NCBI GenBank assembly: GCA_022703485.1
Contig: JAKLDO010000003.1
Coordinates: 1 to 64,000 of the forward strand
Source of the DNA: a bacterium
Lineage (GTDB): Bacteria; UBP6; UBA1177
DNA length: 64,000 nt
Reading direction: 5' to 3'
Shown here: piece after piece, positions 54,394 through 63,339 of the stretch
Layout: every line of letters begins with the position of its first letter
Position numbering within the stretch: the first letter of the stretch is position 1
Notes under the pieces: model-generated
Database searches by the model: none
What the model saw: only the letters and a program-made list of their open reading frames with translations
What the model was told of the DNA's origin: nothing
Program-made: the position numbers and the translations under genes

Positions 54394-54786
54394 CTATTGA
54401 ACTGCGGCTGTAACGGCAAAGTATCCGGCTGCGGCAAGAAGTATGCCGGCAATGACACTTGTGCAGATATTCAGTGCAAACAATCCATAGTTTTTATCGA
54501 GCAGAAGAATTAGATTATCCTGACTGAATGTGGAAAATGTTGTAAAAGAGCCGAGAAATCCTGTTACAAAAAGCATATGGGAAACAGCGTGCCTGCTGAA
54601 AATGTTGAATTTAACTGATAATCCGAAAGTGATCCCGATGATCAGCGATCCGATAAGATTCACTGCAAGCGTGCCGATGGGAAAACCTGTTTTGTGATAG
54701 AATCTGTCGAATGCAAGAAATGCAATGTATCTGGAAACTGCACCGATGAATCCGCCGGTCCCGATGATAAGAAGATTTTTCAGCAT
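54394..54786 (-). CDS. crcB: Fluoride channel CrcB (Fluc)
   Basis: 130 residues, four membrane helices. Exports fluoride as a dimer. GGFIGAVSRY near the N terminus, the GTLAVNLIGS helix break, and the family motif GFLGSFTTFSTF with the Phe box are visible. Start ATG 54786 with GGAGG upstream; a more upstream ATG at 54804 lies in the preceding gene. No fluoride riboswitch is seen. Confidence 0.94.
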   Translation of the reverse strand: MLKNLLIIGTGGFIGAVSRYIAFLAFDRFYHKTGFPIGTLAVNLIGSLIIGITFGLSVKFNIFSRHAVSHMLFVTGFLGSFTTFSTFSQDNLILLLDKNYGLFALNICTSVIAGILLAAAGYFAVTAAVQ

Positions 54787-54800
54787 TGAACCTCCGATGG

Positions 54801-56147
54801 TCATTTTACACAGCGGACATCATAGTTTGCAGGAGTATAGTTCTTGTCACCGTTGTAAACTCTGCCGCTTTTGAAATTAACATACCATGCATTTGCAGTG
54901 TAGAGAGAATTGTCCTGTGATGACCACAGCCACTGCTTGTCGCCGAAGACGGAATATCTGCCGTCATCCGCGTCAGTGCACTGTTCACAGGCTGATGAAA
55001 AACAGGTTCCGGCAAGACATGTATCGGTGACTCCGCACGATCCTCCTGTCTGGGTCGCAGGGCAGTTTTTAATAAGTTTCCTGAGCTCTGATATCGTGGG
55101 CAGTCTTCCTCCTATGGAAGAACAGTGAGTGCCGGCATTTGACCATGTCATCGGTGTCGATGTCGGTTCGGACCAGCAGAGAGAGCCGTAGGTGTAAGGG
55201 AAACTGCCGCTGCAGCTTGATGCGACACATTCAGATCCGTTCCATGCATTACCTGCTGAGCATTTGTATCTGCACGAATCAGAACTGCCGGTGAGACTGT
55301 ATGAAGGAGTGCTGTCCGGCGGTGTCCATGAGGATCCGTTCCATGTCTGCGCATAGCTGGAAACCGTGTTCCATTCAGAGTTTGCAGGTTTTGCTGCACA
55401 GTTGAAAGTTCTATTGTCTGAAATGCACCCTGTCCCGTCCCAATGATGATCCGCAGTACATTTGAACCTGCAGTCGGCTGTTCCGGGAGTTTCGTTGTAA
55501 TATCCAGCCGTGTCAGGCTGCCACGCAGTTCCGTTCCATGTCTGGCTTATGCCGGAGACGGTGTTCCATTCAGCGTTGGCAGGCAGACCTGTGCATGACT
55601 GGTCTGTTCTTGTATCAGCGGCACATGTCGTGCCGTTATCAGTGTAATTGACCGAACAGTTGCATTCATACCCCGTGCCGTTATCGGTGCAGTATGCTGT
55701 AGTATCGCCTGAATCGTTGCAGGGATTGCCGAGCTCTGTGCATTTACTGACAGGATCGGAATCATCATGATCAATGTCATTATCAAAGACCTGAAAATTA
55801 TCAGTATCGTTCAAGTCCATATCAGTTTCAGAAGCTGTGTCATCCGGATCGGCATCTTCACCGGTGTTATCATCGGGAATGATATCCTGTTCATTTCCGG
55901 TCCAGTGGTCATCTTCGTCCTGAATGTCAGGGTCCGTGCCGGCAGTTTGATCGCTGTCTGTCTGATCATCGCTGTCAGAGATGTTCTCCTGAATTTTTAC
56001 ACAGGTGTTATCAATGCATTCAAGACCGTTTTTGCAAGTGCCGTTTTGAAAGCACGGTTCGCCGACATCTCCTTTTTCGCTTAGGCTGAATACGGAACAG
56101 CCCGCGCATATTAATGAAAGTACTGTTATGATGAGCTTTTTTTTCAT
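54801..56147 (-). CDS. Lipoprotein with acidic stalk, EGF-like and DUF1566-type domains
   Basis: 448 residues. Lipobox CAGC (Cys about 17), a short Cys-pair module (CFQNGTCKNGLECIDNTCV), a long Asp/Glu-rich stalk (about 55-135), an EGF-like module (CTELGNPCNDSG...ECNCS), two repeated modules of about 60 residues (NAEWNTVSGISQTWNGTAW and NSEWNTVSSYAQTWNGSSW), and a C-terminal DUF1566/Lcl-like domain (GRLPTISELRKLI...WLWSS...YVNFKSGRV...VRC). The last type is common in large lipoproteins of this group. It probably binds surface or extracellular targets. Divergent from the gene at 56259 with overlapping promoters. Confidence 0.85.
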   Translation of the reverse strand: MKKKLIITVLSLICAGCSVFSLSEKGDVGEPCFQNGTCKNGLECIDNTCVKIQENISDSDDQTDSDQTAGTDPDIQDEDDHWTGNEQDIIPDDNTGEDADPDDTASETDMDLNDTDNFQVFDNDIDHDDSDPVSKCTELGNPCNDSGDTTAYCTDNGTGYECNCSVNYTDNGTTCAADTRTDQSCTGLPANAEWNTVSGISQTWNGTAWQPDTAGYYNETPGTADCRFKCTADHHWDGTGCISDNRTFNCAAKPANSEWNTVSSYAQTWNGSSWTPPDSTPSYSLTGSSDSCRYKCSAGNAWNGSECVASSCSGSFPYTYGSLCWSEPTSTPMTWSNAGTHCSSIGGRLPTISELRKLIKNCPATQTGGSCGVTDTCLAGTCFSSACEQCTDADDGRYSVFGDKQWLWSSQDNSLYTANAWYVNFKSGRVYNGDKNYTPANYDVRCVK

Positions 56148-56178
56148 TACTGTAAAAATTAAACCATAAAACGCAAGT

Positions 56179-56206
56179 ATAATATCAGCTTTACATCTTT
56201 TGGCAA
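56179..56206 (-). promoter_or_regulatory. Promoter of the DUF1566 lipoprotein gene
   Basis: Minus strand TTGCCA (56206-56201), 16 nt spacer, TATTAT (56184-56179), 31 nt before the start. Confidence 0.5.
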
Positions 56207-56228
56207 ATAGCCTTTTCTGTGATATTAT
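56200..56228 (+). promoter_or_regulatory. Promoter of the divergent lipoprotein gene
   Basis: TTGGCA (56200-56205), 17 nt spacer, TATTAT (56223-56228), 30 nt before ATG 56259. Its -35 box is the complement of the other gene's -35 box. Confidence 0.55.
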
Positions 56229-56258
56229 TACAGGTCTTTAAATGTGCGGGGGATCACA

Positions 56259-57689
56259 ATGAAAAAAAATTTAATGATCTGTTTTTTAGTATTGCTTCTA
56301 TCTGTATCATGCTCGGACAGCGGAAAAGATAAAAATGATGAAAACATTCCTGATGCTGACAATGCCTTGTCCGATACGGAAACTGAGGATGAAGACATCA
56401 CTGTTGACGGTGAAAATGATGAAACGGCTGTTGATGCTGATGATACAGATGGAACTCAGACACAGGATGAAGATAGTGAGATCCCTGACAATGATGAATT
56501 CCTCGGCGGTTTTGACACAGCGGGGAAAGAATGTGTCTCTGATATTCCTGACGGCAGACTGATCCTCGCAGCCGTTCAGAATTACAATGACTCAGAGGCT
56601 CCGTGGCGGATGTATGTGCTTGTCCTTAAAGATGATGCAACAGTTGTTGATACGGGAAAATATTTTGAAACAGATCCGGATCTTGAAGGCATAGGTTTTA
56701 ATTCAAACGGCAGACTTGCCGCGATAGCTTCCTGGAAAACAGGGTTTGTTACTCTGTTTGCGCTTATTGATTCAACTCTCTGCATTGCACAGGAGGAGAT
56801 CGAACTTCCGAATCTGAAAGTTGTAGATGATTCAAAAGAAAGAGTGATATTCGATCAGATAGTTGCACATCCGTCAGATCCCTATAAATTCTATCTTGTG
56901 AGCGGAAATATTCTCGAAAAAGGTGATTACAGCAATTACAACGGGGGGATCTACACGATGACCGTTGATAAATACGGCAAGGCTGTAATAAGCGAAGATC
57001 ACCCCCAAATGCATGTTCCTTCGGCTTTCACAGTTCTCCCTGGCGGGAAAAGGGCGCTGGTGTTAGGCGGAAAGGAATTCATTACGGAAGAGGGGAGTTC
57101 AATAGGAACTGCCGGACCTGACGATCTGGCGCTGCTTGACCTTGAAAAAGAGATTCCTGAAGTGATAAAATGGTTTGATATATGGGGAGCGACGGGAGTT
57201 AACGGATCGGGTCCTTCAATGAAGACGATGGGCGTTTCCGGTAACGGATCTGTCATGATCTCCAACTCAAGTGAATTTACTGATGATCTTGGCAAAATTA
57301 AACTATTCAAATATGAAAATGATAATATATCGCTCATTACAAGTTTTACAGATGCAAGCCTTGATTCGCCTGATTTTATAGCAATGAATGATGTTGGAAG
57401 TGCCGCTGTTGTGATGAACTCACTTTTCAAAGGTGGCACACTCGTGATAACGGAATCAGAGATAAGTTATGTGAAAAAAGAGACCCATGATCTTACACAG
57501 CCGATGATAAAACTTAAAGGTGCTCCGTTTGAAGATCATGTCCTGATAGGTTCGTTTAGAAGTTCAAATGATGAATCTGCATCCATAACAATTGCAGAAA
57601 TTACAACCGGAGGATTAAACGAAAAGTCGTCAGTTCAGATTCCTTTCGAAGAAGGTTTTATGCTTAATGATCTTGCAATTCAGGAGTGA
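56259..57689 (+). CDS. Lipoprotein with acidic stalk, propeller-like
   Basis: 476 residues. Lipobox VSC (Cys about 18), acidic stalk to about 85 (DADNALSDTETEDED...), then a domain with beta-propeller texture (GRLAAIASWKTGFVTLFAL, KRALVLGGKEF, GSVMISNSSEF, GSAAVVMNSLF). No named family. ATG 56259 sits behind GGGGG; a GTG at 56244 would add five residues. Convergent with the next gene, 4 nt apart. Confidence 0.8.
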   Translation: MKKNLMICFLVLLLSVSCSDSGKDKNDENIPDADNALSDTETEDEDITVDGENDETAVDADDTDGTQTQDEDSEIPDNDEFLGGFDTAGKECVSDIPDGRLILAAVQNYNDSEAPWRMYVLVLKDDATVVDTGKYFETDPDLEGIGFNSNGRLAAIASWKTGFVTLFALIDSTLCIAQEEIELPNLKVVDDSKERVIFDQIVAHPSDPYKFYLVSGNILEKGDYSNYNGGIYTMTVDKYGKAVISEDHPQMHVPSAFTVLPGGKRALVLGGKEFITEEGSSIGTAGPDDLALLDLEKEIPEVIKWFDIWGATGVNGSGPSMKTMGVSGNGSVMISNSSEFTDDLGKIKLFKYENDNISLITSFTDASLDSPDFIAMNDVGSAAVVMNSLFKGGTLVITESEISYVKKETHDLTQPMIKLKGAPFEDHVLIGSFRSSNDESASITIAEITTGGLNEKSSVQIPFEEGFMLNDLAIQE

Positions 57690-57693
57690 TAAT

Positions 57694-59583
57694 CTATTCA
57701 GGTCCTCTGACACATATGAAGGAAACTTCCATGTAGTTCATTTTGTTATATGTGATCGCAATTCCGTCGCTGTACAGGCTCCAGACCTCGTTCATAGCGG
57801 CATTCATGGCGTTTGTAGTTGATGAAATAAGAATATGGGAGTTCGTTATACCCGGGAATGTTGTTGTAATATCCGGCTGAGATCTGTCAAGGATCGTTTT
57901 AAGTTCATTGATATCCGGAAGTCTCCAGTCTGTAAAATCAGCATAGGTGCTGTTTTCACAACTGCTTAATGAGCTCATCCACGGAATATATGAATTAATG
58001 GTCTTTGTCCATGTAAGTTTTGTTCTTGTATCTTTGACAAGGATATCTCCGCCGCCGCCTGTTTCTTCAACAAAAACAGGAACCGGATTATAGGCCGGAC
58101 CCCGTACGCATCTCGGGCTGGCTGCCGGGTCATATTCACCTGTGTTGACTATTTCCTTAATTACATTTCCCATCGGTCCTGCCATGTAGGCAAACTGATC
58201 AGATACCGCAATGGTGCTTGTTTTTGACCAGAAGGAACTGACAGTTCCGGGATCAGGAAAGTAAGTTGAATTAACAGCCGGATTTGTCATGCTGAAATCT
58301 AAAATGGTTTCAAGTTCCTGAATGAAAGGGAGTCTCCAGTCTGAAAAATCGTTGTAAGTAAGAGTGAAGCAGTAATCCTGAGCTTCTATCCATGAGCACT
58401 CGATTTCACTGCCGTTTGATTGTGTGCACCCCGGAAAATTTAACGGAAGATTTTTCTGCCACATAAGTCCTGTATTCTGATCAACTATCACCTCTTCTCC
58501 GGCTTTTCCTGAGACGGTAAAACTTTTTTCAGTGCAGTATGCGGGTGATCCGTACTGGGAGTCCTGACCATAGTAGCTTGCACTTTCAACAGGACATGGA
58601 ATAACTTTGGAATCATCATAGCACAAGATCTGCCCGGAACAGATTATTCCGTTGAAAGTGGTTCTTTTGATACAGGGTGCTGTCTCCCATCCGTCACATT
58701 TGCCGTTGCACGGAGCATATCCGCCTGTATAAAGAGTTGCATCAACAAGATCACACGGTTTTTGATTGGTGTCGCAGATCTCTCCGCTATTAATTGTTCC
58801 ATTCCCGCATAAAACAGGGATTGTGTCATCATCATTTTCTTCATCCGTTGAAATGTCTGCTGTTTCGTCATTTGTTTCATCTGCTGCCTGATCTGCTGCT
58901 TCATCATTGGTTTCATCAGGTATTAAGTCAGCTGTTTCATCATTTGATTCATCTGTTGCTATATTGTCAGATGGCTCAACATCATTTTCTTCATCAGTCA
59001 GGGTTGTTTCATCATTGATCACATCTGAATCATCTTCCACCTTTTTTTCATTAACGATCAGGAATGTGACTGTGCTGAAATGTCCTGCTGTCATCATGAT
59101 AGGATCACCGCTCATGATGGGGTCGCCGCTCATGATAGGATCGCCGCTCATAATAGGGTCTCCGCTCATGATGGGGTCGCCGGAGCCTTCATGCAGCCAG
59201 TCGGAATCATTCAAAAGTCCCGCCACAACAGTTTTTCCAGCTGGGATCTTAGTTAAATCTGTATCAGCTTTGATTGTGACCGTGAAATTTTTGCTGAATT
59301 TCAGTCCTGATGGTGAAAACTCGAAAACTTTTGTAATGAGGTCTTCACTTCTGGGGAATCCCTCTTTTTTATATCGGGTCATTGTAATTTCAGTATCTTT
59401 TTCAAGAGCTCCGGCAGGAATTTCGATCTTTCCTTCGCCGTCTTTTGTTTCTATTGTGCCGCCTTCATCAGCTTTAATCGTTTTAGAGACACTGTCGATG
59501 ACTTCTTTTTTGTCCGCATCAGATTTTTTTGTACATGCAAAAAATGCCAGAAAAACCACTGCTGCAATAATGATCTTTTTCAT
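57694..59583 (-). CDS. Lipoprotein with GDPIM repeats and two DUF1566-type domains
   Basis: 629 residues. Lipobox FFAC (Cys about 17). An N-terminal ZU5-like segment (about 40-125: GGTIETKDGEGKIEIPAGALEKDTEITM) and five to six tandem SGDPIM units (about 137-163) precede an acidic stalk (about 180-255), a Cys-rich module (NGTINSGEICDTNQKPCDL...), and two DUF1566-type domains (about 330-480 and 500-625) each with DWRLP and a late CVRGP. Predicted surface lipoprotein; function unknown. Confidence 0.85.
   Translation of the reverse strand: MKKIIIAAVVFLAFFACTKKSDADKKEVIDSVSKTIKADEGGTIETKDGEGKIEIPAGALEKDTEITMTRYKKEGFPRSEDLITKVFEFSPSGLKFSKNFTVTIKADTDLTKIPAGKTVVAGLLNDSDWLHEGSGDPIMSGDPIMSGDPIMSGDPIMSGDPIMMTAGHFSTVTFLIVNEKKVEDDSDVINDETTLTDEENDVEPSDNIATDESNDETADLIPDETNDEAADQAADETNDETADISTDEENDDDTIPVLCGNGTINSGEICDTNQKPCDLVDATLYTGGYAPCNGKCDGWETAPCIKRTTFNGIICSGQILCYDDSKVIPCPVESASYYGQDSQYGSPAYCTEKSFTVSGKAGEEVIVDQNTGLMWQKNLPLNFPGCTQSNGSEIECSWIEAQDYCFTLTYNDFSDWRLPFIQELETILDFSMTNPAVNSTYFPDPGTVSSFWSKTSTIAVSDQFAYMAGPMGNVIKEIVNTGEYDPAASPRCVRGPAYNPVPVFVEETGGGGDILVKDTRTKLTWTKTINSYIPWMSSLSSCENSTYADFTDWRLPDINELKTILDRSQPDITTTFPGITNSHILISSTTNAMNAAMNEVWSLYSDGIAITYNKMNYMEVSFICVRGPE
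59096..59190. repeat. 18-bp tandem repeat encoding SGDPIM units
   Basis: Five to six near-identical 18-nt copies (unit on the plus strand ATGATAGGATCGCCGCTC with variants). Differences are mostly synonymous, so the repeat is under protein-level selection or recently expanded. Confidence 0.85.
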
Positions 59584-59618
59584 TATCCACCCCGTAAATG
59601 AGAAAGTTTGTTCGAGGA

Positions 59619-59647
59619 ATTCTAAATAAAAACCTGATGCTTGTCAA
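59619..59647 (-). promoter_or_regulatory. Promoter of the GDPIM lipoprotein gene
   Basis: Minus strand TTGACA (59647-59642), 17 nt spacer, TAGAAT (59624-59619), 36 nt before ATG 59583. One of the best consensus matches in the window. Confidence 0.65.
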
Positions 59648-59722
59648 AATTGAGACAATAAATTGACATGATCCATGCTTATGCTGAAAATGAATAGTAC
59701 AAATGTTTTTTTAAGGGTTAGT

Positions 59723-60085
59723 ATGTTCAGAATTTTCATGAATGGTGTTTCGAGTCTGGTCCTTGGCGGAATAGGTTTTTATCTGCTGACGCTTGACAGT
59801 TATTTTTTAAAAGGCAAGCCTGATCCGTCATACGGTAGGCTTTTTTCAGGCTGGTCGCTCATATCACTTGCAACAGCATTTTTTGCACTGTCGGTCTTTT
59901 CAGCGGTTGTTGCAGTTTCATGGATCAAAGGCGGGATCCCTCTTCCGCCACCGGGAACAATCCGTCCTGATCCGTCATATAAAGGGATGATAATATTGAA
60001 ATTCTGGTATATTCTTGCAGTCGCCGCCGCTGCCCTGATTCTGGCTTTTTATCTTTCTCAACGAGTTGCAAATCCCGGAATGTAG
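59723..60085 (+). CDS. Small membrane protein, unknown function
   Basis: 120 residues from ATG 59723, behind AAGGG (59713-59717); an in-frame ATG at 59675 has no ribosome site. Three hydrophobic segments (about 7-26, 43-68, 92-112), with conserved-looking PDPSYGR and PPPGTIRPDPSYKG loops. No family recognised. Stands alone. Confidence 0.65.
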   Translation: MFRIFMNGVSSLVLGGIGFYLLTLDSYFLKGKPDPSYGRLFSGWSLISLATAFFALSVFSAVVAVSWIKGGIPLPPPGTIRPDPSYKGMIILKFWYILAVAAAALILAFYLSQRVANPGM

Positions 60086-60186
60086 GCTCGACGTGAGCCG
60101 GATCTCAGATGTTTCTTTTTGAAAATTTTTTAAGTTTTTGTGTGTCACCGCAGATCAGAGCCAGTTTTTTTGAAATTCCTGTTTTA

Positions 60187-60429
60187 TTACCTGAAATGTT
60201 TTGAAGCAAATGCTCTGCCGGAACCGGATTTCAGATATTTTTCAAATTCAAAAGCTTTGTTTTCATCAAGGAAAGCAGTGTAAACAACAATTTCCCATGG
60301 TTTGAATTTTGAAGTATGTGGCGACTTTCCTGTATTGTGTTCATTTAAGCGTTGTTCTATATTGTCAGTTACGCCGGAATAATACTGATCCGGGTTTTCT
60401 ACACTTCTTATAATGTAAACATATTTCAT
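60187..60429 (-). CDS. GIY-YIG nuclease-like protein
   Basis: 80 residues, minimal GIY-YIG domain. The two signature strands read YVYII (residues 3-7) and YYSGVTDN, with Arg in QRLNEHN, and the late FEFEKYLKSGSGR closes the domain. Ribosome site AAGGAGG before ATG 60429. Small proteins of this type often sit within dispersed repeats; a palindrome lies upstream of it, next to ssrA. Substrate unknown. Confidence 0.9.
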   Translation of the reverse strand: MKYVYIIRSVENPDQYYSGVTDNIEQRLNEHNTGKSPHTSKFKPWEIVVYTAFLDENKAFEFEKYLKSGSGRAFASKHFR

Positions 60430-60517
60430 AAGTCCTCCTTCGTTTTTAAACTACGGCGGACAGCCTTCTCAAATCTTCTGCTGGCTCGCTAAGTTTGAAT
60501 CTGGTTTTTCTGGCTCG

Positions 60518-60543
60518 CCAGCCGAAGCTTTAGCGAAGGCTGG
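60518..60543. repeat. Palindrome abutting the ssrA 3' end
   Basis: CCAGCC at 60518-60523 pairs with GGCTGG at 60538-60543, with GAAGCTTTAGCGAA between. Its right arm includes the three bases of the tmRNA CCA end. A similar CTGGCTCGC text occurs again at 60481 and 60510. A decayed attachment site or a repeat end is possible. Confidence 0.5.
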
Positions 60544-60888
60544 TGGAGACGGCGGGGATCGAACCCGCGTCCGGAAAGGGGTTCAATCAAGCCTCTACAT
60601 GCTTAGCTGTCCGTTTTAAATAGCGATCGGGCTCCCGGCAGCAGGATCCGTCACGCTTTTCCGCACTTGATTTCACTTCCGTCACCCCGCGGATGGGTTC
60701 AGGTCGCTATCCCGCTATTTGACGCCAGTTCTGAAGCCGCAGGAGATTCCGCAGACTGACGAGCAGCTTAAGCTGCTATTGCAAATTCGTTGTTTGCTTT
60801 TCTTTTTTTGCCGCTTTTTACGAGGCCAGCGGCGCCTCGGCATGCAACTTGAAGGCTCCAGCCTCCCCGTCGAAACCATGTCGTCCCC
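60541..60888 (-). ncRNA. ssrA: Transfer-messenger RNA
   Basis: Rescues stalled ribosomes and tags proteins for proteolysis. The 3' part reads GGTTCGATCCCCGCCG then GTCTCCACCA; the 5' end GGGGAC pairs with GTCTCC to form the acceptor stem, which fixes the 5' end at 60888. The tag reading frame (60797-60768) gives ANNEFAIAA then TAA, so with the charged Ala the tag is AANNEFAIAA. About 348 nt is normal. Confidence 0.95.
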
Positions 60889-60921
60889 ACTTGTAAAAGA
60901 ACAGTTGAACACCGCTTAGCA

Positions 60922-60949
60922 ATCGTATGTATAAATCGGGTTTTGTCAA
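60922..60949 (-). promoter_or_regulatory. Promoter of ssrA
   Basis: Minus strand TTGACA (60949-60944), 16 nt spacer, TACGAT (60927-60922), 34 nt upstream of the mature 5' end. Confidence 0.5.
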
Positions 60950-61017
60950 TTCATAAAATCATTGATTGTATCTATGATTTCAATAATATTCACTGAACTC
61001 TTTAACGGAGGTTTGCA

Positions 61018-61362
61018 ATGGAACGACTTTATCCTTTATTTCTTCTTATCGGGTCCAATCTTTTCATGACCTATGCATGGTACGGACATCTTGCCGATTT
61101 CAGACACAAAAATCTGATCTTTGTCATTCTTATAAGCTGGGGTGTGGCCTTTTTTGAATACTGCCTTCAGGTCCCTGCAAACAGGATAGGGTTCCAGTTC
61201 TATTCTCTCGGACAGCTCAAAGTGATGCAGGAGATCATCACAATGAGCATTTTTGCACTTTTCTCAGTGCTTTACATGCATGAAAAACTCACGATGGATT
61301 TCCTGTATGCTTCAATATGTCTCGCCGGAGCCGCATTCTTCATGTTCAGACATCTTGCCTGA
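61018..61362 (+). CDS. DUF486 membrane protein (DMT superfamily)
   Basis: 114 residues. Four membrane helices in the small DMT-like fold; MTYAWYGHL and SWGVAFFEYCLQVPANRIG are the hallmark text of DUF486. GGAGG precedes ATG 61018. Family function unknown; related small transporters move hydrophobic cations. Divergent from ssrA. Confidence 0.92.
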   Translation: MERLYPLFLLIGSNLFMTYAWYGHLADFRHKNLIFVILISWGVAFFEYCLQVPANRIGFQFYSLGQLKVMQEIITMSIFALFSVLYMHEKLTMDFLYASICLAGAAFFMFRHLA

Positions 61363-61433
61363 AAAACTCTAAATAAAACCCGGACATTTCCGTTACAAAA
61401 TCTGCGATCGTGAAAGACGGATTTTGAGAGGAG

Positions 61434-63311
61434 ATGTTTTTGAGAGAATTCGCTTCGGACTGGCTGAAATTCAGAAACAAAGATTCAGTACTTTTCCTTT
61501 TATTTGCAATAAGTCTCAATGTCTGTTTTAAAGGTGCACTCGGGACATTTCTTACCTTAAACGGATATGGATTGAGCATAGTTTCTCCGCCACTGGCATT
61601 TTTCTTTGCGGCTTTTGACACATTGATAGCGATCGGGCTTTTTTTTGTAGTTGATAAATTTCACGGGAAAAAACTAAGACTTACGGTTTATCACATAGTT
61701 ATCATAGGCTCCATAGTGTTTTTTTACGGCAATTATCTGATATATGAATATTTCCGGACATTTATAAACTGGGGGCTTATATGTTTCAACGGTGCCGGAA
61801 CTAAAGAGCTGATGTCCTATATTGCCGGCAGTAAAGGCGGTATAGCACTTCTTTTTTCATTCGCCGCAGTAATTCTGCTGATAATTTCGGGAAAAAGGAA
61901 GCTTATAAAGGTGTTTTACGGGCATCAGACAATGATCCTTGCACTTGTGATAATAAATCTCGCTGTTTACATTTTTCTTGCCCAGTTCGGAAGGGCGGAA
62001 ACTGGAAAAATGGCGAGAAATCCGGGTGTTGAACTGTTCACAAGTATACTGAATGAAGCTGTTTTCAGACATGACACTGCTTATCCGGAGGGTTTCAGCG
62101 CACCTGCATCACTGATATTCGGGAAAGAGGAAAGCACGGAAAAGACCACAGGAGAGATCAGTCATAACAGGATCGACAATGTGCTTGTTATTATGATCGA
62201 ATCTTTCCCGCTTGATATGACGGTTTTCGGAAACAGTTCAGAAAATTCATTTAAAATCTTCGACAGCCTGAAAGAGAGTTCTATTGTTTTTACTTCCTAC
62301 AGGACTGTATTCCCCGGCACAAGCAGGAGTTTTATATCTGCAAACTGCGGAAGCCTTCCCGGAACTGCTCAGGAGACGATCACAAATTATATGCCGGATT
62401 TCAGATGTTTTTCTATAGCTGAAGCTTTTGGAAAAAGTGGATTTCAGACAGGATTTTTCGGGTCAGCTCTATTCACTTATGATAATCTCAGTTCCGGAAT
62501 ATTTGCAAAAAAATATAATGTATTCAAAGACTTTAATTCTCTGAAGAAAAAATATGGCAGTGACGGGAAAATGTACAGTTATCAGGTCAAAGACGAAGAT
62601 ACTTTGAAAGAGGCTTTCGGATTCATGAAAGATGTTTCAGATAAAGGTGAGAAGTTTTTCACCTACACTTTTCTTTATTCGACACATTATCCGTATGAAT
62701 CTCCTCTGAGCGGAAATGAAAAGAAAGGAAGTATTGAAAGTTACAGACGGACTCAGCTGTATCTAAGTAATATTATTGAAGAACTTTTTAATAAAATGGA
62801 TGACTCCGGGATTCTTGAAAATACGGCTGTCATAATTACAGCCGATCACGGAGAGGCTTTCGGAAAGAGAAAAGGGGTTTTCGGTCACGGACACAGTCTG
62901 TATGATGAAGCGATAAAAATACCTCTTCTTATATATCTTCCCGGCATGAAACAAGGGATTGTTTCAAAAAAACAGGGAACGCATATTGATCTTGCTCCGA
63001 CACTTGCCGCAATTGCAGGTATTGATCCGGCTGAAAGCTGGCAGGGTGTTGATCTCCTTGACAATTCATCAAAAAGCCGGCCGGCACTTATTTTTACAAG
63101 GTCATCAACTAAACTTAACGGGATAATCGATGGAAATCTTAAATATATCTACGATGTTAATGAAAGAACGGAAAAAATGTTCGATCTGGAGAAAGATCCT
63201 GATGAACTTCACAATATAGCTGAAGAAAAGATCGAAGAATCCGGATATTACAAAACGCTTGTCACAAACTGGACAGCATATCAGCAGAAATGGATAACAA
63301 ATAAGCAATAG
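61434..63311 (+). CDS. LTA synthase-like membrane sulfatase-fold enzyme
   Basis: 625 residues. Five membrane helices in the first 200 residues and a large extracytoplasmic sulfatase-fold domain (about 235-610). Metal and catalytic residues: Glu in MIESFPLDM, Thr in FPGTSRSF, DH in ITADHGEAF, His in GHGHSLYDE. Such enzymes transfer phosphoglycerol or phosphoethanolamine to polymers or lipids, including in Gram-negatives (OpgB-like). GGAG lies directly against ATG 61434, so TTG 61440 may be the true start. Substrate unknown. Confidence 0.88.
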   Translation: MFLREFASDWLKFRNKDSVLFLLFAISLNVCFKGALGTFLTLNGYGLSIVSPPLAFFFAAFDTLIAIGLFFVVDKFHGKKLRLTVYHIVIIGSIVFFYGNYLIYEYFRTFINWGLICFNGAGTKELMSYIAGSKGGIALLFSFAAVILLIISGKRKLIKVFYGHQTMILALVIINLAVYIFLAQFGRAETGKMARNPGVELFTSILNEAVFRHDTAYPEGFSAPASLIFGKEESTEKTTGEISHNRIDNVLVIMIESFPLDMTVFGNSSENSFKIFDSLKESSIVFTSYRTVFPGTSRSFISANCGSLPGTAQETITNYMPDFRCFSIAEAFGKSGFQTGFFGSALFTYDNLSSGIFAKKYNVFKDFNSLKKKYGSDGKMYSYQVKDEDTLKEAFGFMKDVSDKGEKFFTYTFLYSTHYPYESPLSGNEKKGSIESYRRTQLYLSNIIEELFNKMDDSGILENTAVIITADHGEAFGKRKGVFGHGHSLYDEAIKIPLLIYLPGMKQGIVSKKQGTHIDLAPTLAAIAGIDPAESWQGVDLLDNSSKSRPALIFTRSSTKLNGIIDGNLKYIYDVNERTEKMFDLEKDPDELHNIAEEKIEESGYYKTLVTNWTAYQQKWITNKQ

Positions 63312-63339
63312 AAATTTTTCTAAACAGTGTGACTGACAA

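Noticed and set aside
54787-54900. Fluoride riboswitch for crcB
   Set aside because: This stretch is coding sequence of the upstream lipoprotein gene and shows no riboswitch core.
59096-59190. CRISPR array
   Set aside because: Short, in-frame 18-bp repeats without spacers inside a gene.
60541-60888. A tRNA gene at the T-loop GGTTCGATCCCC
   Set aside because: The 5' half, tag frame and 348-nt length show tmRNA instead.
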